A DNA stretch of 35,975 bases, from positions 1-35,975 of the forward strand of contig SKKK01000290.1 in assembly GCA_007121535.1 (NCBI GenBank), given 5' to 3'. Numbering within the stretch: the first letter of the stretch is position 1; each line of letters begins with the position of its first letter. The translations under genes and the position numbers were made by a program. Below, in pieces: positions 8,292 through 17,530 of this stretch. The DNA comes from Planctomycetaceae bacterium (GTDB lineage Bacteria; Planctomycetota; Planctomycetia; Pirellulales; Pirellulaceae). The notes below the pieces were generated by a model. That model made no database searches. It saw nothing but the letters and a program-made list of their open reading frames with translations, and was not told where the DNA came from.

Positions 8292-8978
8292 TCAAGCGGC
8301 TTTTCGTGCGGCGGATCGAAGCTGGTACAAGCAGGTATTTCCTTGCTTGCCGACCTGCCGGGCGATTTGCATCTGCCGCAGACAGTAAGCGATCCGTTGA
8401 GCGATCCAGCGGGGGATGTCCAACAATTGGGCCAGATCCGCCGTATGGAAGGGGTTGGGCAATTCATCGGGCAGCAACCGCACCAGATCCGCACCTTTTT
8501 GGAACCGATGGCTCGAGGCGATCCGCAGCAGTTGTTGATCTTCGACCAGATGATCGTTTCTCCGGCGTCGTCGGCGACGCCCGTGCCCCGGATACCGCAA
8601 TTCGTCGATCTCGACCAACGGGACCTCCAACGTCAGATTCCGGTGCGGAAAGACACGAGTGAAATAGACCAATTCGTGGAACACGTCCAGGATGCTTCCT
8701 CGTTTCGGGCTGGCGCGACGCCCCAAGATTCGGCCTCCCTTGCGTTCCAAGCGCACGATACTCTTGCGCGCCACGATCGGCTTGACGACCATCACGCGAT
8801 GGCCGTCGGCCAGCAGCGAAGCGATCTTATCCCGGATCGCCGCCAGCGAACCATGTTGGATCTCGATCAAGCGATCGTCCGTCAGCACATCGATGCGATA
8901 GCTGCCCAGTCGCGCCTCGATCTGTGCCTCGGCGGAAGCATAATACTCCTTCAGTTGACGGTGCAGCGAGGTTTCCAC
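8292..8978 (-). CDS. Unknown protein with possible PD-(D/E)XK-like N-terminal region
   Basis: The 228-residue product begins at GTG (8976-8978), with AGGGAG a short distance upstream. I do not recognise the family with certainty. The N-terminal third has strand-like stretches with YRID (Asp30) and LIEIQ (Glu39, Gln41), followed by a helix, an arrangement that resembles the nuclease core of PD-(D/E)XK proteins with Gln in place of Lys. A very basic stretch HGRRRRRRRND lies near the middle. The C-terminal part (FHTADLAQLLDIPRWIAQRIAYCLRQM) looks like a winged-helix DNA-binding segment. It ends 9 bases from the end of the convergent kinase gene. A DNA-related role is a guess. Confidence 0.6.
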   Translation of the reverse strand: METSLHRQLKEYYASAEAQIEARLGSYRIDVLTDDRLIEIQHGSLAAIRDKIASLLADGHRVMVVKPIVARKSIVRLERKGGRILGRRASPKRGSILDVFHELVYFTRVFPHRNLTLEVPLVEIDELRYPGHGRRRRRRRNDHLVEDQQLLRIASSHRFQKGADLVRLLPDELPNPFHTADLAQLLDIPRWIAQRIAYCLRQMQIARQVGKQGNTCLYQLRSAARKAA

Positions 8979-9319
8979 CGGGACGGCTCCCTGTCCTTGT
9001 TTCTTAACGGCCTACACCCGCGGGAGGTTCACGGGGGCCGCCAGCTTCGATTCGGCAGCATCCGGAAATGTACCGCCGAAAGACCTGTCTGTCAGCGGCA
9101 AAATGGGACCGATCTCCCCCAGATTCTCCGTCAAGCAAGCACAGCTAGCACGTTTGGACCCGCGCTTCCATGCACGTCATCCGAATTTCCCTTCCGGACC
9201 TGTCCCCCGACGCATTCGATTGCCCGAAGCAACACGTGCGACGAAATCGTCGTGCGATAGATTTGTCGTGCGTTGATTAAGTCTTGTTGCAATGCCCTCT
9301 TGCAAGGGGGATGGCGTTT
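8979..9319. other. Non-coding region between two genes, no clear content
   Basis: This 341-base stretch separates the 5' end of the unknown gene from the 3' end of the nuclease gene. Small self-complementary patches occur (for example around 9240-9275 and CCCTCTTGCAAGGGG near 9296), but nothing convincing as a promoter, RNA gene or terminator. Open frames crossing it have no recognisable protein features. Confidence 0.5.
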
Positions 9320-10015
9320 TCACGGATGGTCACTGGCGAGGCAACAAAACCGCAAGAACGTGTGGAAGATTTCGATTGGCTGGCCTCCTCGACCTCGTCC
9401 GTGACCGGACCGGTAGGTGTGAGGAAAGTCTGCGATCACGGGTTCGTGTCGCCAGGGGCTTTGAGGGCGACACGAATATTTCTGCGGCGATTTCGCCAGG
9501 CAACGTTCGATTCTCGCGGCCCAGGTCTGTTCGTCGTCCGACTGAACGTAGCCGAGCATTCCAGCGTTAGCATCAGCGGCCGCATATTCGGCATTCAGAA
9601 AACACCCCAACCCTTTTTCGCCCAGATATGCGGTGGCCATGTGAGTCGTTGCCAGACGCTTGCATTCAAATCGAAAGCGGGCGCGAGGCGAGGATTCGGC
9701 ACAATCCAATCGGATATCGACTCGCTGTCGACTGCGGCCGCGACGTACGCGACGACGTTTCGGTTGGTTTTCGGGTGGGTCATCGTGAACGCAGAAGAAT
9801 CGCATCCAATCTTCGGCCGGATAGTCCAGCGTATCCGCCACGGCCTCCACCAGATCGCCGGTAATGGTTGTCTCTTCGGATTCGGCGTATTCGGCGGGAT
9901 TTAACCGGTCGTAGCCGAGTTTGAGCAATCGGTGAACTCGCGGAATGAACACCGTGTCGTAATCGACGGTATTGCTCGAACGACCGCCGGGTTGATACGA
10001 CTGGCGGCCTTTCAC
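9320..10015 (-). CDS. Putative restriction endonuclease (PD-(D/E)XK type) paired with the methylase
   Basis: A 231-residue product starting at GTG 10013-10015; the start shares GTGA with the stop of the upstream methylase gene, so translation is probably coupled. The centre carries QRVDIRLDCAE (Asp100, Asp104) followed by FRFECKRL (Glu117-Cys-Lys119), the spacing expected of a PD-(D/E)XK nuclease active site, with a possible upstream Glu in TGDLVEAV. A basic linker (KRRRVRRGRSR) precedes the motif. Co-occurrence with an N6-adenine methylase makes a restriction nuclease the best reading, though no specific family was recognised and cleavage specificity is unknown. Confidence 0.7.
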   Translation of the reverse strand: MKGRQSYQPGGRSSNTVDYDTVFIPRVHRLLKLGYDRLNPAEYAESEETTITGDLVEAVADTLDYPAEDWMRFFCVHDDPPENQPKRRRVRRGRSRQRVDIRLDCAESSPRARFRFECKRLATTHMATAYLGEKGLGCFLNAEYAAADANAGMLGYVQSDDEQTWAARIERCLAKSPQKYSCRPQSPWRHEPVIADFPHTYRSGHGRGRGGQPIEIFHTFLRFCCLASDHP

Positions 10016-13000
10016 GCGGGGACCTCTGCTGGGGAAAGAGTTTCAGCGATGATCTCGCGGGCGTCGACCATGGCTTGACTCTCGGTCCAATGGAAGCGTT
10101 GGAGTGGCTTGAACATAAACATCCTGCGTCCTTCGTAGATCCGCAGATTGCGGTCGAAATAGACCCATTGCGCCCGCTGCTCTCGCAGCCGCTGGCGAGT
10201 ACGATCCAATTGTCGTCCAGCCGCCTCGTCTGCCTTTGCAATCGCCACTTCTTGGGCCGCTGCGGACGAGGAAACAAGATTCACTTGGATCATGCCCGAG
10301 AGATGATCGTACACTACCGCCACGCTGTGGCGTTTGGGCAATCGACCATCGATAAAGCCGTCCAATTCGCGTTTGAGCCGTTCAGCGTAGCGACGTAGTT
10401 CATCGGCGGCGGGTGCACGAACCGCAGCTTGCCCCGTGTTGCCATCGTTCAGAGCCAATCGAACATGGACCAAATCATGGATCAGCGTCCGTTCGTGTTC
10501 ATCGAGTTTCAGCGATTCGTTGACCATCTGGTTCATTTCCGCCAGCAGGACGATCAATTGATCGTCGTCGTCGGGCGGTAGCAAGGACAATTGTCGGTGC
10601 GTTACCGCGTTGGATTCGATCGGTTCACCGGCGGCGCGCGGACGTGTCTGAACAAGCCTGGCGTGCAACTCGCACCACTCATGCAAATGATCTCGAGAAA
10701 GGTCCGCCAGTGCGATCGGCATCTGCCGTAATGCTCTCAATGTGGCGCGATCCCGTTTGACACCAAACTCCGGCGAGGATACGAACTGATAATAGAACGC
10801 AAAGTCAGAGCTTAGGTACAAAGACAAAGCCTTTAAGAACTTCTTGTCATCCGTCGAGCTTATGATGCCGATCTGACGTGGCGGGACCACCAAGTATTCA
10901 TCACAATAGACGGCAAACGTTCGTGCTGCGCTAACGATCACATGGGGTGGTCGGCAGACGGACAAGGGCAATTTCACTCCACCCCGTCGTCTCACATACC
11001 TCAGTTCCGGTTCGACTGGAACAATGGCTGCTTCGGGAAAAGAGAAAACGTGACGCAGGCGTTTTAGTTGTTTGATGTCCAGGGTGTTCTTTCCGACAAC
11101 TTCCTCTACCAACGCCACGTCTTCGTTTGCATTTCCCGCACGCAATTCAAGCCCTTGGGAAACAACAATCACCCCATCACTTTCCAATTCTTGAAACGCC
11201 TGGAACTGTCGTTCCAGCTTCTTCAACAGCCGCCGATCCAGCGACGATCCCCAGCTCGCCAGTTTCCAGGGCAAACCGCTGCCGTCGGCGATCGCTTGCC
11301 ATGGAATGTCCCGGATCTCGCTGGCGTTGATCACGATGCTCCAGGACTCCGTGCGTCTTCCTTCACGGCTTGGGCGAGTCGGCTCCTGGTTGGCGACCAG
11401 GGGTGAATAGGTTCGCACGAATTCTGCTTCATTCGGTATCTCACCTTCGGATCGTGTTTCGTAGAACAGAGCGGCAGCGGGCACGCGGAATCGGCCGGCG
11501 GAAAGGACTTCGGCCAGGTTGGAGAAATTGATCACCGTATTGACTTTCGCCTGCTGGAAGAACGCGGCGCGAAAATCTTGCGCGGGGTTTTCGAACAGAC
11601 TCATAGCCGGAAGGAACAGACCCACCTCGCCGTTTGGCGCCAGGTAGTCCAGTACCTTCCACGCGAAGGCCCTCGCCACCTGGTTGCCACCCACGGGGCG
11701 TTGGCGACGATTCTGGCGCATCCATTGCCACACCGGCGGATCGTAGTCCAGCAGTTGGTTTGGATTCAGCTTCTTCCATGGTGGATTGCCGACAATCCAA
11801 TCGAAGTGATCGAGTACCTCGCGAGCACAGGATGGAAGGTCGAAGAAATTCGCGCAGAAGATATTATTGTCGCGCAGCACAGGCAGCTTAAACCGGCTAC
11901 GGCTTCGACCTTCCAAGTCCGGAGGATCGACGTAATCCAGTAACGTCAAGACCAGACTCAATTCTGTGACGTTACACGCATCGGACTCCGCGTCGACCCC
12001 GAAGATACTTTCCCTTAGCAAATCGCGAAGCTGGCTGGGTTTGGGTTGACTGCCCGGCGGAAACTCTTTTTCCACCAACCTCCGATAGCACTGCACCAAG
12101 AAGGCGCCCGACCCGCACGATGGATCAAGCACTCGCATTCCCCGCTTTAGTGGGCGCCGCTCATCCAATTCGGACAACATCAGATTGACCACAGGGATGG
12201 GTGTGTAGTACGCGCCGATCTGCCGACCGCGACTTCGCACGCTCGAGTCTTGAGGTGCGTTTAGAAATTGTTCGTACACGACCGACAACGTTTCGATGGG
12301 AATGTACGAAAAATCGTAGGCATCGAAGTCAAGGCTTAGCTGCCGATCTCCGACGGCCGACATGTCATCTCCGTTGAAGACCCCGGCCACGCAACGAAGC
12401 TGATCCTCTGTCGGCCCAGTCGTGCGGTCCAAATCCAAGGGAAAAACGCTGCCGTTTAGCCACTCGTCCAGGTTCTTAAGAACGCTCCGCAGACCATTCA
12501 AGGTTGCATGCCGCCCGAAAATGGCTGATTCATCCAGCTTCCAACGCTGCAGTTTCTTCGGGGACAGAATTCGGCGATCCCGAAGATAATGCAGATACAC
12601 GTACTTGCCAATCAAAGCGTGAGACTGCTCTCGGGTTAATCCGGAACGGCACAACCAGCGATCCAATGAGTTGAGATTGTCAAGCAGCCGCCAATCGACG
12701 CGGGCTTCGGTTGCGACGTCTTCGGCGCGTTGCTGCCACAATCGACCGCTGTCGATCGAGTCGGCGTGAAAATCTGCTATCAATTCGGCTAGGTCTTGGA
12801 AATCAGTTAGTGGCGTCAGCGGCCCCTCCAACGTCCCATCCGGCGACTGGCGATGCTGAAACCCGGAATACAGGCGCAGTCCCTTCGGCGTATGAACGAT
12901 CAGGAAGGGTACCACGTCCTGATTCCACACGAGGCGATGGAATCGGTTCGCTTGGTCTTCTGAGGCCGCTTTACACACGTAAACCACAGGAACGATGGGG

Positions 13001-13176
13001 GCTGACGCATCGTCCGATGGTCGTAACGTGTACACGCCCTGCAATCCCAAGTAAGCTTTGGCGCGACGGAAGATGTGCCCATAATCCGGGACCGTTGCAA
13101 GGTTGGACTGGCGTCGCCCCAGGAAATTCGGCGAACCACGGTAGCCAAGTTCGTCAATCAATTCGGCGATCTGCAT
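10012..13176 (-). CDS. N6-adenine DNA methyltransferase of a restriction-modification system
   Basis: This 1054-residue protein has the gamma-class adenine methylase motifs: the FxGxG-like SAM site DPSCGSGAFL (residues 351-360), preceded by the GAYYTPIPVV motif X region, and the catalytic NPPW (464-467). About 300 residues lie ahead of the catalytic domain and 500 residues follow; the latter include a region resembling target-recognition domains (CDEYLVVPPRQIGIISS, SSDFAFYYQF, RALRQMPI). That layout is like large type IIG or type I-like methylases, but no nuclease motif is visible within this protein; nuclease function is probably supplied by the overlapping downstream gene. The ATG at 13174-13176 has no obvious ribosome site. 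It is apparently intact, unlike the hsdR remnant 10 kb away. Confidence 0.88.
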   Translation of the reverse strand: MQIAELIDELGYRGSPNFLGRRQSNLATVPDYGHIFRRAKAYLGLQGVYTLRPSDDASAPIVPVVYVCKAASEDQANRFHRLVWNQDVVPFLIVHTPKGLRLYSGFQHRQSPDGTLEGPLTPLTDFQDLAELIADFHADSIDSGRLWQQRAEDVATEARVDWRLLDNLNSLDRWLCRSGLTREQSHALIGKYVYLHYLRDRRILSPKKLQRWKLDESAIFGRHATLNGLRSVLKNLDEWLNGSVFPLDLDRTTGPTEDQLRCVAGVFNGDDMSAVGDRQLSLDFDAYDFSYIPIETLSVVYEQFLNAPQDSSVRSRGRQIGAYYTPIPVVNLMLSELDERRPLKRGMRVLDPSCGSGAFLVQCYRRLVEKEFPPGSQPKPSQLRDLLRESIFGVDAESDACNVTELSLVLTLLDYVDPPDLEGRSRSRFKLPVLRDNNIFCANFFDLPSCAREVLDHFDWIVGNPPWKKLNPNQLLDYDPPVWQWMRQNRRQRPVGGNQVARAFAWKVLDYLAPNGEVGLFLPAMSLFENPAQDFRAAFFQQAKVNTVINFSNLAEVLSAGRFRVPAAALFYETRSEGEIPNEAEFVRTYSPLVANQEPTRPSREGRRTESWSIVINASEIRDIPWQAIADGSGLPWKLASWGSSLDRRLLKKLERQFQAFQELESDGVIVVSQGLELRAGNANEDVALVEEVVGKNTLDIKQLKRLRHVFSFPEAAIVPVEPELRYVRRRGGVKLPLSVCRPPHVIVSAARTFAVYCDEYLVVPPRQIGIISSTDDKKFLKALSLYLSSDFAFYYQFVSSPEFGVKRDRATLRALRQMPIALADLSRDHLHEWCELHARLVQTRPRAAGEPIESNAVTHRQLSLLPPDDDDQLIVLLAEMNQMVNESLKLDEHERTLIHDLVHVRLALNDGNTGQAAVRAPAADELRRYAERLKRELDGFIDGRLPKRHSVAVVYDHLSGMIQVNLVSSSAAAQEVAIAKADEAAGRQLDRTRQRLREQRAQWVYFDRNLRIYEGRRMFMFKPLQRFHWTESQAMVDAREIIAETLSPAEVPA

Positions 13177-13231
13177 GGCAGAAATAGATTGGTTAGCGAC
13201 ATTGTTTCGGGATCAGAGACTGCCAGCAGTG

Positions 13232-13260
13232 ACGATATACAAAAGAACACATCTTGTCAA
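13232..13260 (-). promoter_or_regulatory. Candidate sigma-70 promoter of the restriction-modification operon
   Basis: On the minus strand TTGACA (13255-13260) is followed after 17 bases by TATCGT (13232-13237), in an AT-rich patch just upstream of the methylase gene. The leader would be about 50 bases. The -35 box is perfect and the -10 box partial. Confidence 0.5.
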
Positions 13261-13357
13261 TTAAACTGACACCGCATTTTGTACGTCACCAAGAATACTT
13301 GGAAGGTACCTTCAATTCAAGAGATGCAAGAACTGAACACGCCAGCTTGAACTGAGT

Positions 13358-14209
13358 TCAGTAAAGTGCTGCGGCCAATTGGCGGCGGTAGGTGGTCGTC
13401 AAATCTGAGTCTTCGGGTAGCACTTGGAAGATGTCGACCATCAGCTTTCGGGCGGGTTCGCCGAATCGCTGTTTGTGGTTTTGCACCAAGTCCAACGCGA
13501 TCTCCAAGGCTTCCTGGTGCTGGCCCGCCCCGGCCAAGGCTTCGGCCAACGAGAATTTCAGGTCCGGATCGTCCGGTTGCGCCGCAAGAGCCGCTCGGCA
13601 TGCATCGATGCTGCCCGCGCCGTCCGCATTGCTCAGCAAATCCAGCTCGGCCCGAATCCGCTGGACCGCCGGCGTCGCCACTCCCATCTCCTGAAGCTCG
13701 TCAAGCAACTCCCGGCATTCCGTCAGTCTTTCCAGAGAAAACAAGACCTCGGCCAACCCGATCGCGGCTTCCGTCAACCGAGCGTCCTTTTCGAGGGCCT
13801 CCCGATATTTTCGCTCGGCCCCCTCCGGATCCACCTCAGCGATTCGCCGGGCTTCCGCAAGACACCGCTCCGCTTCGGTCGGCAGCAGACGCTGAAGCCA
13901 TGCGCGAATCTCCGCTTCGGGCAACGCGCCGACGAACGAGTCGACCAATTGGCCGCCGCGAAAACCGCAAACCGCCGGAATACTCGATATCCGCAAAGCC
14001 CCAGCCACCGACTGGTTTTGATCCAAATCCGCTTTCACCAAGACAAACTGGCCCGCAAAGTCGGCTGCCAGTTTCTCCAGCACCGGCCCGATTATCCGGC
14101 ACGGCTGGCACCATGGCGCCCAGAAATCGACGACCACCGGGACTTCCTGCGAACGTAGGATCACATCCCGCTCGAATGTCGTATCACTGGTCTGGTGAAC
14201 AAAACCCAT
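13358..14209 (-). CDS. Thioredoxin-domain protein with C-terminal TPR (CnoX/YbbN type)
   Basis: 283 residues: an N-terminal thioredoxin fold (about 1-110) with VVVDFWAPWCQPCR (Cys34, Cys37) and the cis-Pro segment SSIPAV, followed by a helical TPR-like region to the end (EAERCLAEARRIAEVDPEGAERKYREAL and similar units). This is the layout of the chaperone-linked thioredoxin CnoX/YbbN, which protects clients from oxidation. The active site is CQPC rather than the usual CGPC; both cysteines are present, so redox activity is possible. The ATG at 14207-14209 is chosen because GGGAGG lies about 8 bases upstream; a TTG ten codons earlier would place that ribosome site inside the gene. Confidence 0.85.
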   Translation of the reverse strand: MGFVHQTSDTTFERDVILRSQEVPVVVDFWAPWCQPCRIIGPVLEKLAADFAGQFVLVKADLDQNQSVAGALRISSIPAVCGFRGGQLVDSFVGALPEAEIRAWLQRLLPTEAERCLAEARRIAEVDPEGAERKYREALEKDARLTEAAIGLAEVLFSLERLTECRELLDELQEMGVATPAVQRIRAELDLLSNADGAGSIDACRAALAAQPDDPDLKFSLAEALAGAGQHQEALEIALDLVQNHKQRFGEPARKLMVDIFQVLPEDSDLTTTYRRQLAAALY

Positions 14210-14363
14210 TTTCCCATCCTCCCTAGATTCGCCAGGCAAGCTGCCAGGGATCGGCAGCGTTCATTACATGGAGGCCATTCTAACGACTGACCAGCCAGCC
14301 GAAACCACATAGCGCTGACGCAACCACCCGTTACAGTGGTTTTCTGGTGTATCGGCGTTGCTC

Positions 14364-14393
14364 TTGTCACGGTCCGCGTTCGGTTGCTACACT
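14364..14393 (+). promoter_or_regulatory. Candidate sigma-70 promoter for the left kinase/activator pair
   Basis: TTGTCA (14364-14369), 18 bases, TACACT (14388-14393); predicted start near 14400, leader about 135 bases. The divergent intergenic region 14210-14535 (326 bases) also holds a minus-strand TAGAAT (14277-14282) that might serve the thioredoxin gene, with a poor -35 box. Confidence 0.4.
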
Positions 14394-14535
14394 CTGCCCT
14401 CGCAGCGCCGGGAATCGTTCATCCCCTGGCTACGCCAGGATCGCGGCGCGGGTTGATAGAGACGCGAGCAAACCGGCCCTGCCGTGGTGAACGGGGCTCG
14501 GTGTCCACTTTGCTGAGAGCGACATGGAGGTCGCC

Positions 14536-16179
14536 ATGTGCCACCGTTGGCTGATTCGTGACAAGCTGTTGTTGGGCATCGCGATGCTGATGCTGATCGT
14601 GTCCATTTTGGCCTTCAGCAGCTTTCGCGGAGTGTACGCCTATCGCGCGTTGGCTCGATCGATCAGTCACCACCGGGCGGCCGAACTGCGACTGGTCTCG
14701 GAATTATCGTATCAGATCGGCGAATTGCGAGCCGTGTTGAACCAGGTCCGTCGCCAGGAGGACCTGCGGCGGCTGGCGGTTAGCAACCAGGAATTGCGCG
14801 AGCAGTTTCGGGCGATCTTCCTGGACGTCAACGACAAACTTCTCAAGTATCAAAAGCGGCTGGATGCCTTCGAACGCGATGGATGCCCGGGTTGGGAGAT
14901 GCCGCTGCAAGAGCCCGAGCGCCAGGCCTTGGCCGAGATCCGCGCCGCATTGGAATGGGTCGCTCAGCTAAATTCCGACGAAGCCTGGGTCATGAATCGC
15001 GTCTTCGTGGAAGGGTTGGACGAGGCGTTGGTCGATGCGCACACGGCGGCGATGAAACTGCCTTTCTACCTACAGCAGCGGATGCACGAGATCGTCAGTG
15101 AGGTGCGCGGCCAGTATCGAACGTGGATCGTGTTGACGTGGGTTTCCAGTTTCGCTTCGTTGGTGATTTTCATCGCCCTGCTCGTGTTCATCTACCGCAG
15201 CATCTTTCGGCCGCTCCGCAGCCTGATCCACGGTTCGCGTCGCGTGGCGGTCGCTCGCGACTTCGACCATCGCATCCGTCTGGACACGCAGGATGAAGTG
15301 GCCGAACTGGCCGAAGCAATGAATGCGATGACCGACCAGTTCCAACGGGTTCGCGACGACCTGGCTCAGCAGATCCGCGAACGTGACGAACAGGTTCGAG
15401 AGCGGACCAAAGCCGTCGTCCGCAGCGAAAAGATGGCCAGCCTGGGCTTGCTGGCCGCCGGCGTCGCCCACGAGATCAACAACCCGTTGACCTCGGTCGC
15501 CGGTTGCGCCGAGGCACTGGAATCGCGGCTGCATGACATTATCCAGGAAGACGATCGTCTGCCGGACGACGAGCATAACCCGGAGATCGACGTGCTGCGC
15601 CGCTATCTGCGGCGCATCCAGGACGAAGCCTTCCGCTGCAAAACGATCACCGAACAACTACTGGATTTTTCGCGCTTGGGCGATTGTCAGCGCCAGCAAA
15701 CGGAACTGGGCGATCTGGTCGAGGGCGTGATCGCCATGGTTGGCCATCTGGGCTGCTATCGTGATAAGCAGATCGAGTTCCAGCAGCCCGAGTCCGTCTG
15801 GGCGATGGTCAACCCGCAAGAGATCAAGCAGGTTGTGCTGAACCTGATCACCAACGCATTGGACAGCCTGGACGTCCGGGGAACCGTCCGAGTCGAACTG
15901 CGGCGGTCGGCGATCATGGCCGAACTGGAGGTCAGCGACAATGGCTGCGGGATGACCGACGAGGTCAAGCAGCATCTGTTCGAACCCTTCTTCACTCGAC
16001 GCCGGGACGGGCAAGGGACGGGGCTGGGGCTATCGATCACCTACGGCATCGTGCGGGATCACGGTGGCGAGATCATCCCGTTCAGCGACGGCCCAGGCTG
16101 CGGCTCGCGTCTTCTGGTCACTTTGCCTCTCGTGACTCAACAGGAACAACTTTATGAAACGAAAAACAAAGTCGCCTGA
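14536..16179 (+). CDS. Membrane-bound sensor histidine kinase (NtrB-like), left border of hydrogenase island
   Basis: 547 residues from the ATG at 14536, which has GGAGG five bases upstream; the ATG four codons earlier would contain this ribosome site. Layout: transmembrane helix about 10-30, a mostly helical periplasmic domain of about 165 residues, a second transmembrane helix about 197-220, HAMP (about 221-275), HisKA with SEKMASLGLLAAGVAHEINNP (His312) and a HATPase domain with N-box NLITNALDS, DNGCGM and GQGTGLGLS. The helical periplasmic domain has no recognised ligand motif. It overlaps the following activator gene by 26 bases and is certainly its partner. Position next to the hydF end suggests control of hyd genes, which is inference. 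Confidence 0.92.
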   Translation: MCHRWLIRDKLLLGIAMLMLIVSILAFSSFRGVYAYRALARSISHHRAAELRLVSELSYQIGELRAVLNQVRRQEDLRRLAVSNQELREQFRAIFLDVNDKLLKYQKRLDAFERDGCPGWEMPLQEPERQALAEIRAALEWVAQLNSDEAWVMNRVFVEGLDEALVDAHTAAMKLPFYLQQRMHEIVSEVRGQYRTWIVLTWVSSFASLVIFIALLVFIYRSIFRPLRSLIHGSRRVAVARDFDHRIRLDTQDEVAELAEAMNAMTDQFQRVRDDLAQQIRERDEQVRERTKAVVRSEKMASLGLLAAGVAHEINNPLTSVAGCAEALESRLHDIIQEDDRLPDDEHNPEIDVLRRYLRRIQDEAFRCKTITEQLLDFSRLGDCQRQQTELGDLVEGVIAMVGHLGCYRDKQIEFQQPESVWAMVNPQEIKQVVLNLITNALDSLDVRGTVRVELRRSAIMAELEVSDNGCGMTDEVKQHLFEPFFTRRRDGQGTGLGLSITYGIVRDHGGEIIPFSDGPGCGSRLLVTLPLVTQQEQLYETKNKVA

Positions 16180-17530
16180 TCGCTTGAAGATCCTGTTCGC
16201 GGACGACGAGGCAGGGATTCAGGAGTTGATGAGTTTGGAACTGCCGCGCATGGGGCACCAGGTGACCGTCTGCCCCGATGGTCTGACGGCTGCTGCTGCG
16301 CTGGAGCGGAATACCTATGATTGCGTGCTGGTCGATCTGGACATGCCGGGATTGAACGGCTTGCAGGTCATCGAAATGGCGAAGGAGTTGTCGCCGGAAA
16401 CCGAAGCCGTCGTGCTGACCGGCAAATCAACGGTCGATACGGCCGTGGCTGCGCTGCGCCAGGGCGTGTTCGACTATCTGACCAAACCGTGCAAGCTGGC
16501 CGAGTTGGAATCGCTGCTGTCCCGGATCGCACAAAAACGCGAACTGAAGAACCAATACCGCGCTTTGAAAAGCCAGTTGGACCGCATCGAGGGCGGCAAG
16601 AGCCTGGTCGGTTCGCACGAATCCATGCGACAGGTCCGGGAACTGATCCGCAAAGTTGCGCCAACCCATTCCACCGTGCTGATCCTGGGTGAAACGGGAA
16701 CCGGCAAGGAGTTGGTCGCTCGGGCTGTCCACGAATCGAGCTTGCGAGTCGAAAAGCCCTTCGTGCCGATCAATTGCGGCGCCCTGCCGGAAACCTTGAT
16801 CGAAAGCGAACTGTTCGGGCATCGCAAGGGCGCGTTTACGGGCGCAGACGAGCAGCGGGTCGGGTTGTTCGAGGTGGCCGACGGCGGGTCGATCTTTTTG
16901 GACGAGATCGGCGAGTTGCCCAAGTCGCTGCAGGCCAAGCTGCTGCGCGTGTTGGAAAGCGGCGAAATCCGCCGGATCGGCGACAACGAATCGCGAAAGA
17001 TCGACGTGCGCGTCATCTGTGCGACTCACCGTAACCTGGTCGACATGGTCGAAGAAGGCGATTTCCGCGAAGACCTGATGTACCGCATCAATACGTTCGA
17101 GATCCATTTGCCGCCCCTGCGGACGCGCATCGAGGATATCCCCGAGCTGGCCGAGCACTTGTACCGCCGCTTCCGTCCGGGGATGCCCGCTGACCAGCCC
17201 GTCTTCAGCTCCGAAACGCTCGAACGACTGTGCACCCATTCGTGGCCCGGCAACGTGCGCGAACTGGCCAACGTGATCGAACACGCCACCATCCTGTGCG
17301 ACTCGCCGCCGATCCAGCCGAAGCACCTGCCGCAATCCTTCGGCTCTCGAACCGCTCGCCTGCCCGAATTGGGACCATTGTCCTTGCGGGAGTTGGAACT
17401 CCAAGCGATCCAGCAATCGCTGGAACGGCACGGAGGAAACAAGTCCGTCGCCGCCGAAGAACTCGGCGTCAGTCTGAAGACGTTGTACAACAAGCTGAAC
17501 CAGGCCCACCTGGAAAAGAAGTCCGCCTAG
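16154..17530 (+). CDS. Sigma-54 dependent response regulator (NtrC family), left pair
   Basis: 458 residues in three domains. Receiver: Asp17-Asp18 acidic pair, phosphorylation site Asp61 in VLVDLDMPG, Lys110. AAA+ domain: Walker A GETGTGKE (178-185), the sigma-54 contact loop GAFTGA (225-230) in its canonical form, Walker B FLDE (247-250), RREL-type arginine region and SWPGNVREL. C-terminal Fis-type helix-turn-helix (GGNKSVAAEELGVSLKTLYNKL). It is activated by phosphorylation from the overlapping upstream kinase and would open -24/-12 promoters such as those found before hydG and hydC. Its TAG stop lies in a CTAG that also supplies the stop of convergent hydF. Confidence 0.95.
   Translation: MKRKTKSPDRLKILFADDEAGIQELMSLELPRMGHQVTVCPDGLTAAAALERNTYDCVLVDLDMPGLNGLQVIEMAKELSPETEAVVLTGKSTVDTAVAALRQGVFDYLTKPCKLAELESLLSRIAQKRELKNQYRALKSQLDRIEGGKSLVGSHESMRQVRELIRKVAPTHSTVLILGETGTGKELVARAVHESSLRVEKPFVPINCGALPETLIESELFGHRKGAFTGADEQRVGLFEVADGGSIFLDEIGELPKSLQAKLLRVLESGEIRRIGDNESRKIDVRVICATHRNLVDMVEEGDFREDLMYRINTFEIHLPPLRTRIEDIPELAEHLYRRFRPGMPADQPVFSSETLERLCTHSWPGNVRELANVIEHATILCDSPPIQPKHLPQSFGSRTARLPELGPLSLRELELQAIQQSLERHGGNKSVAAEELGVSLKTLYNKLNQAHLEKKSA

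Noticed and set aside
9284-9904. Plus-strand frame opposite the nuclease gene
   Set aside because: No protein features, whereas the minus-strand frame has a nuclease motif and is coupled to the methylase.
13366-14226. Pro/Arg-rich plus-strand frame opposite the thioredoxin-TPR gene
   Set aside because: Composition is typical of a shadow frame; the minus strand encodes a clear thioredoxin fold.
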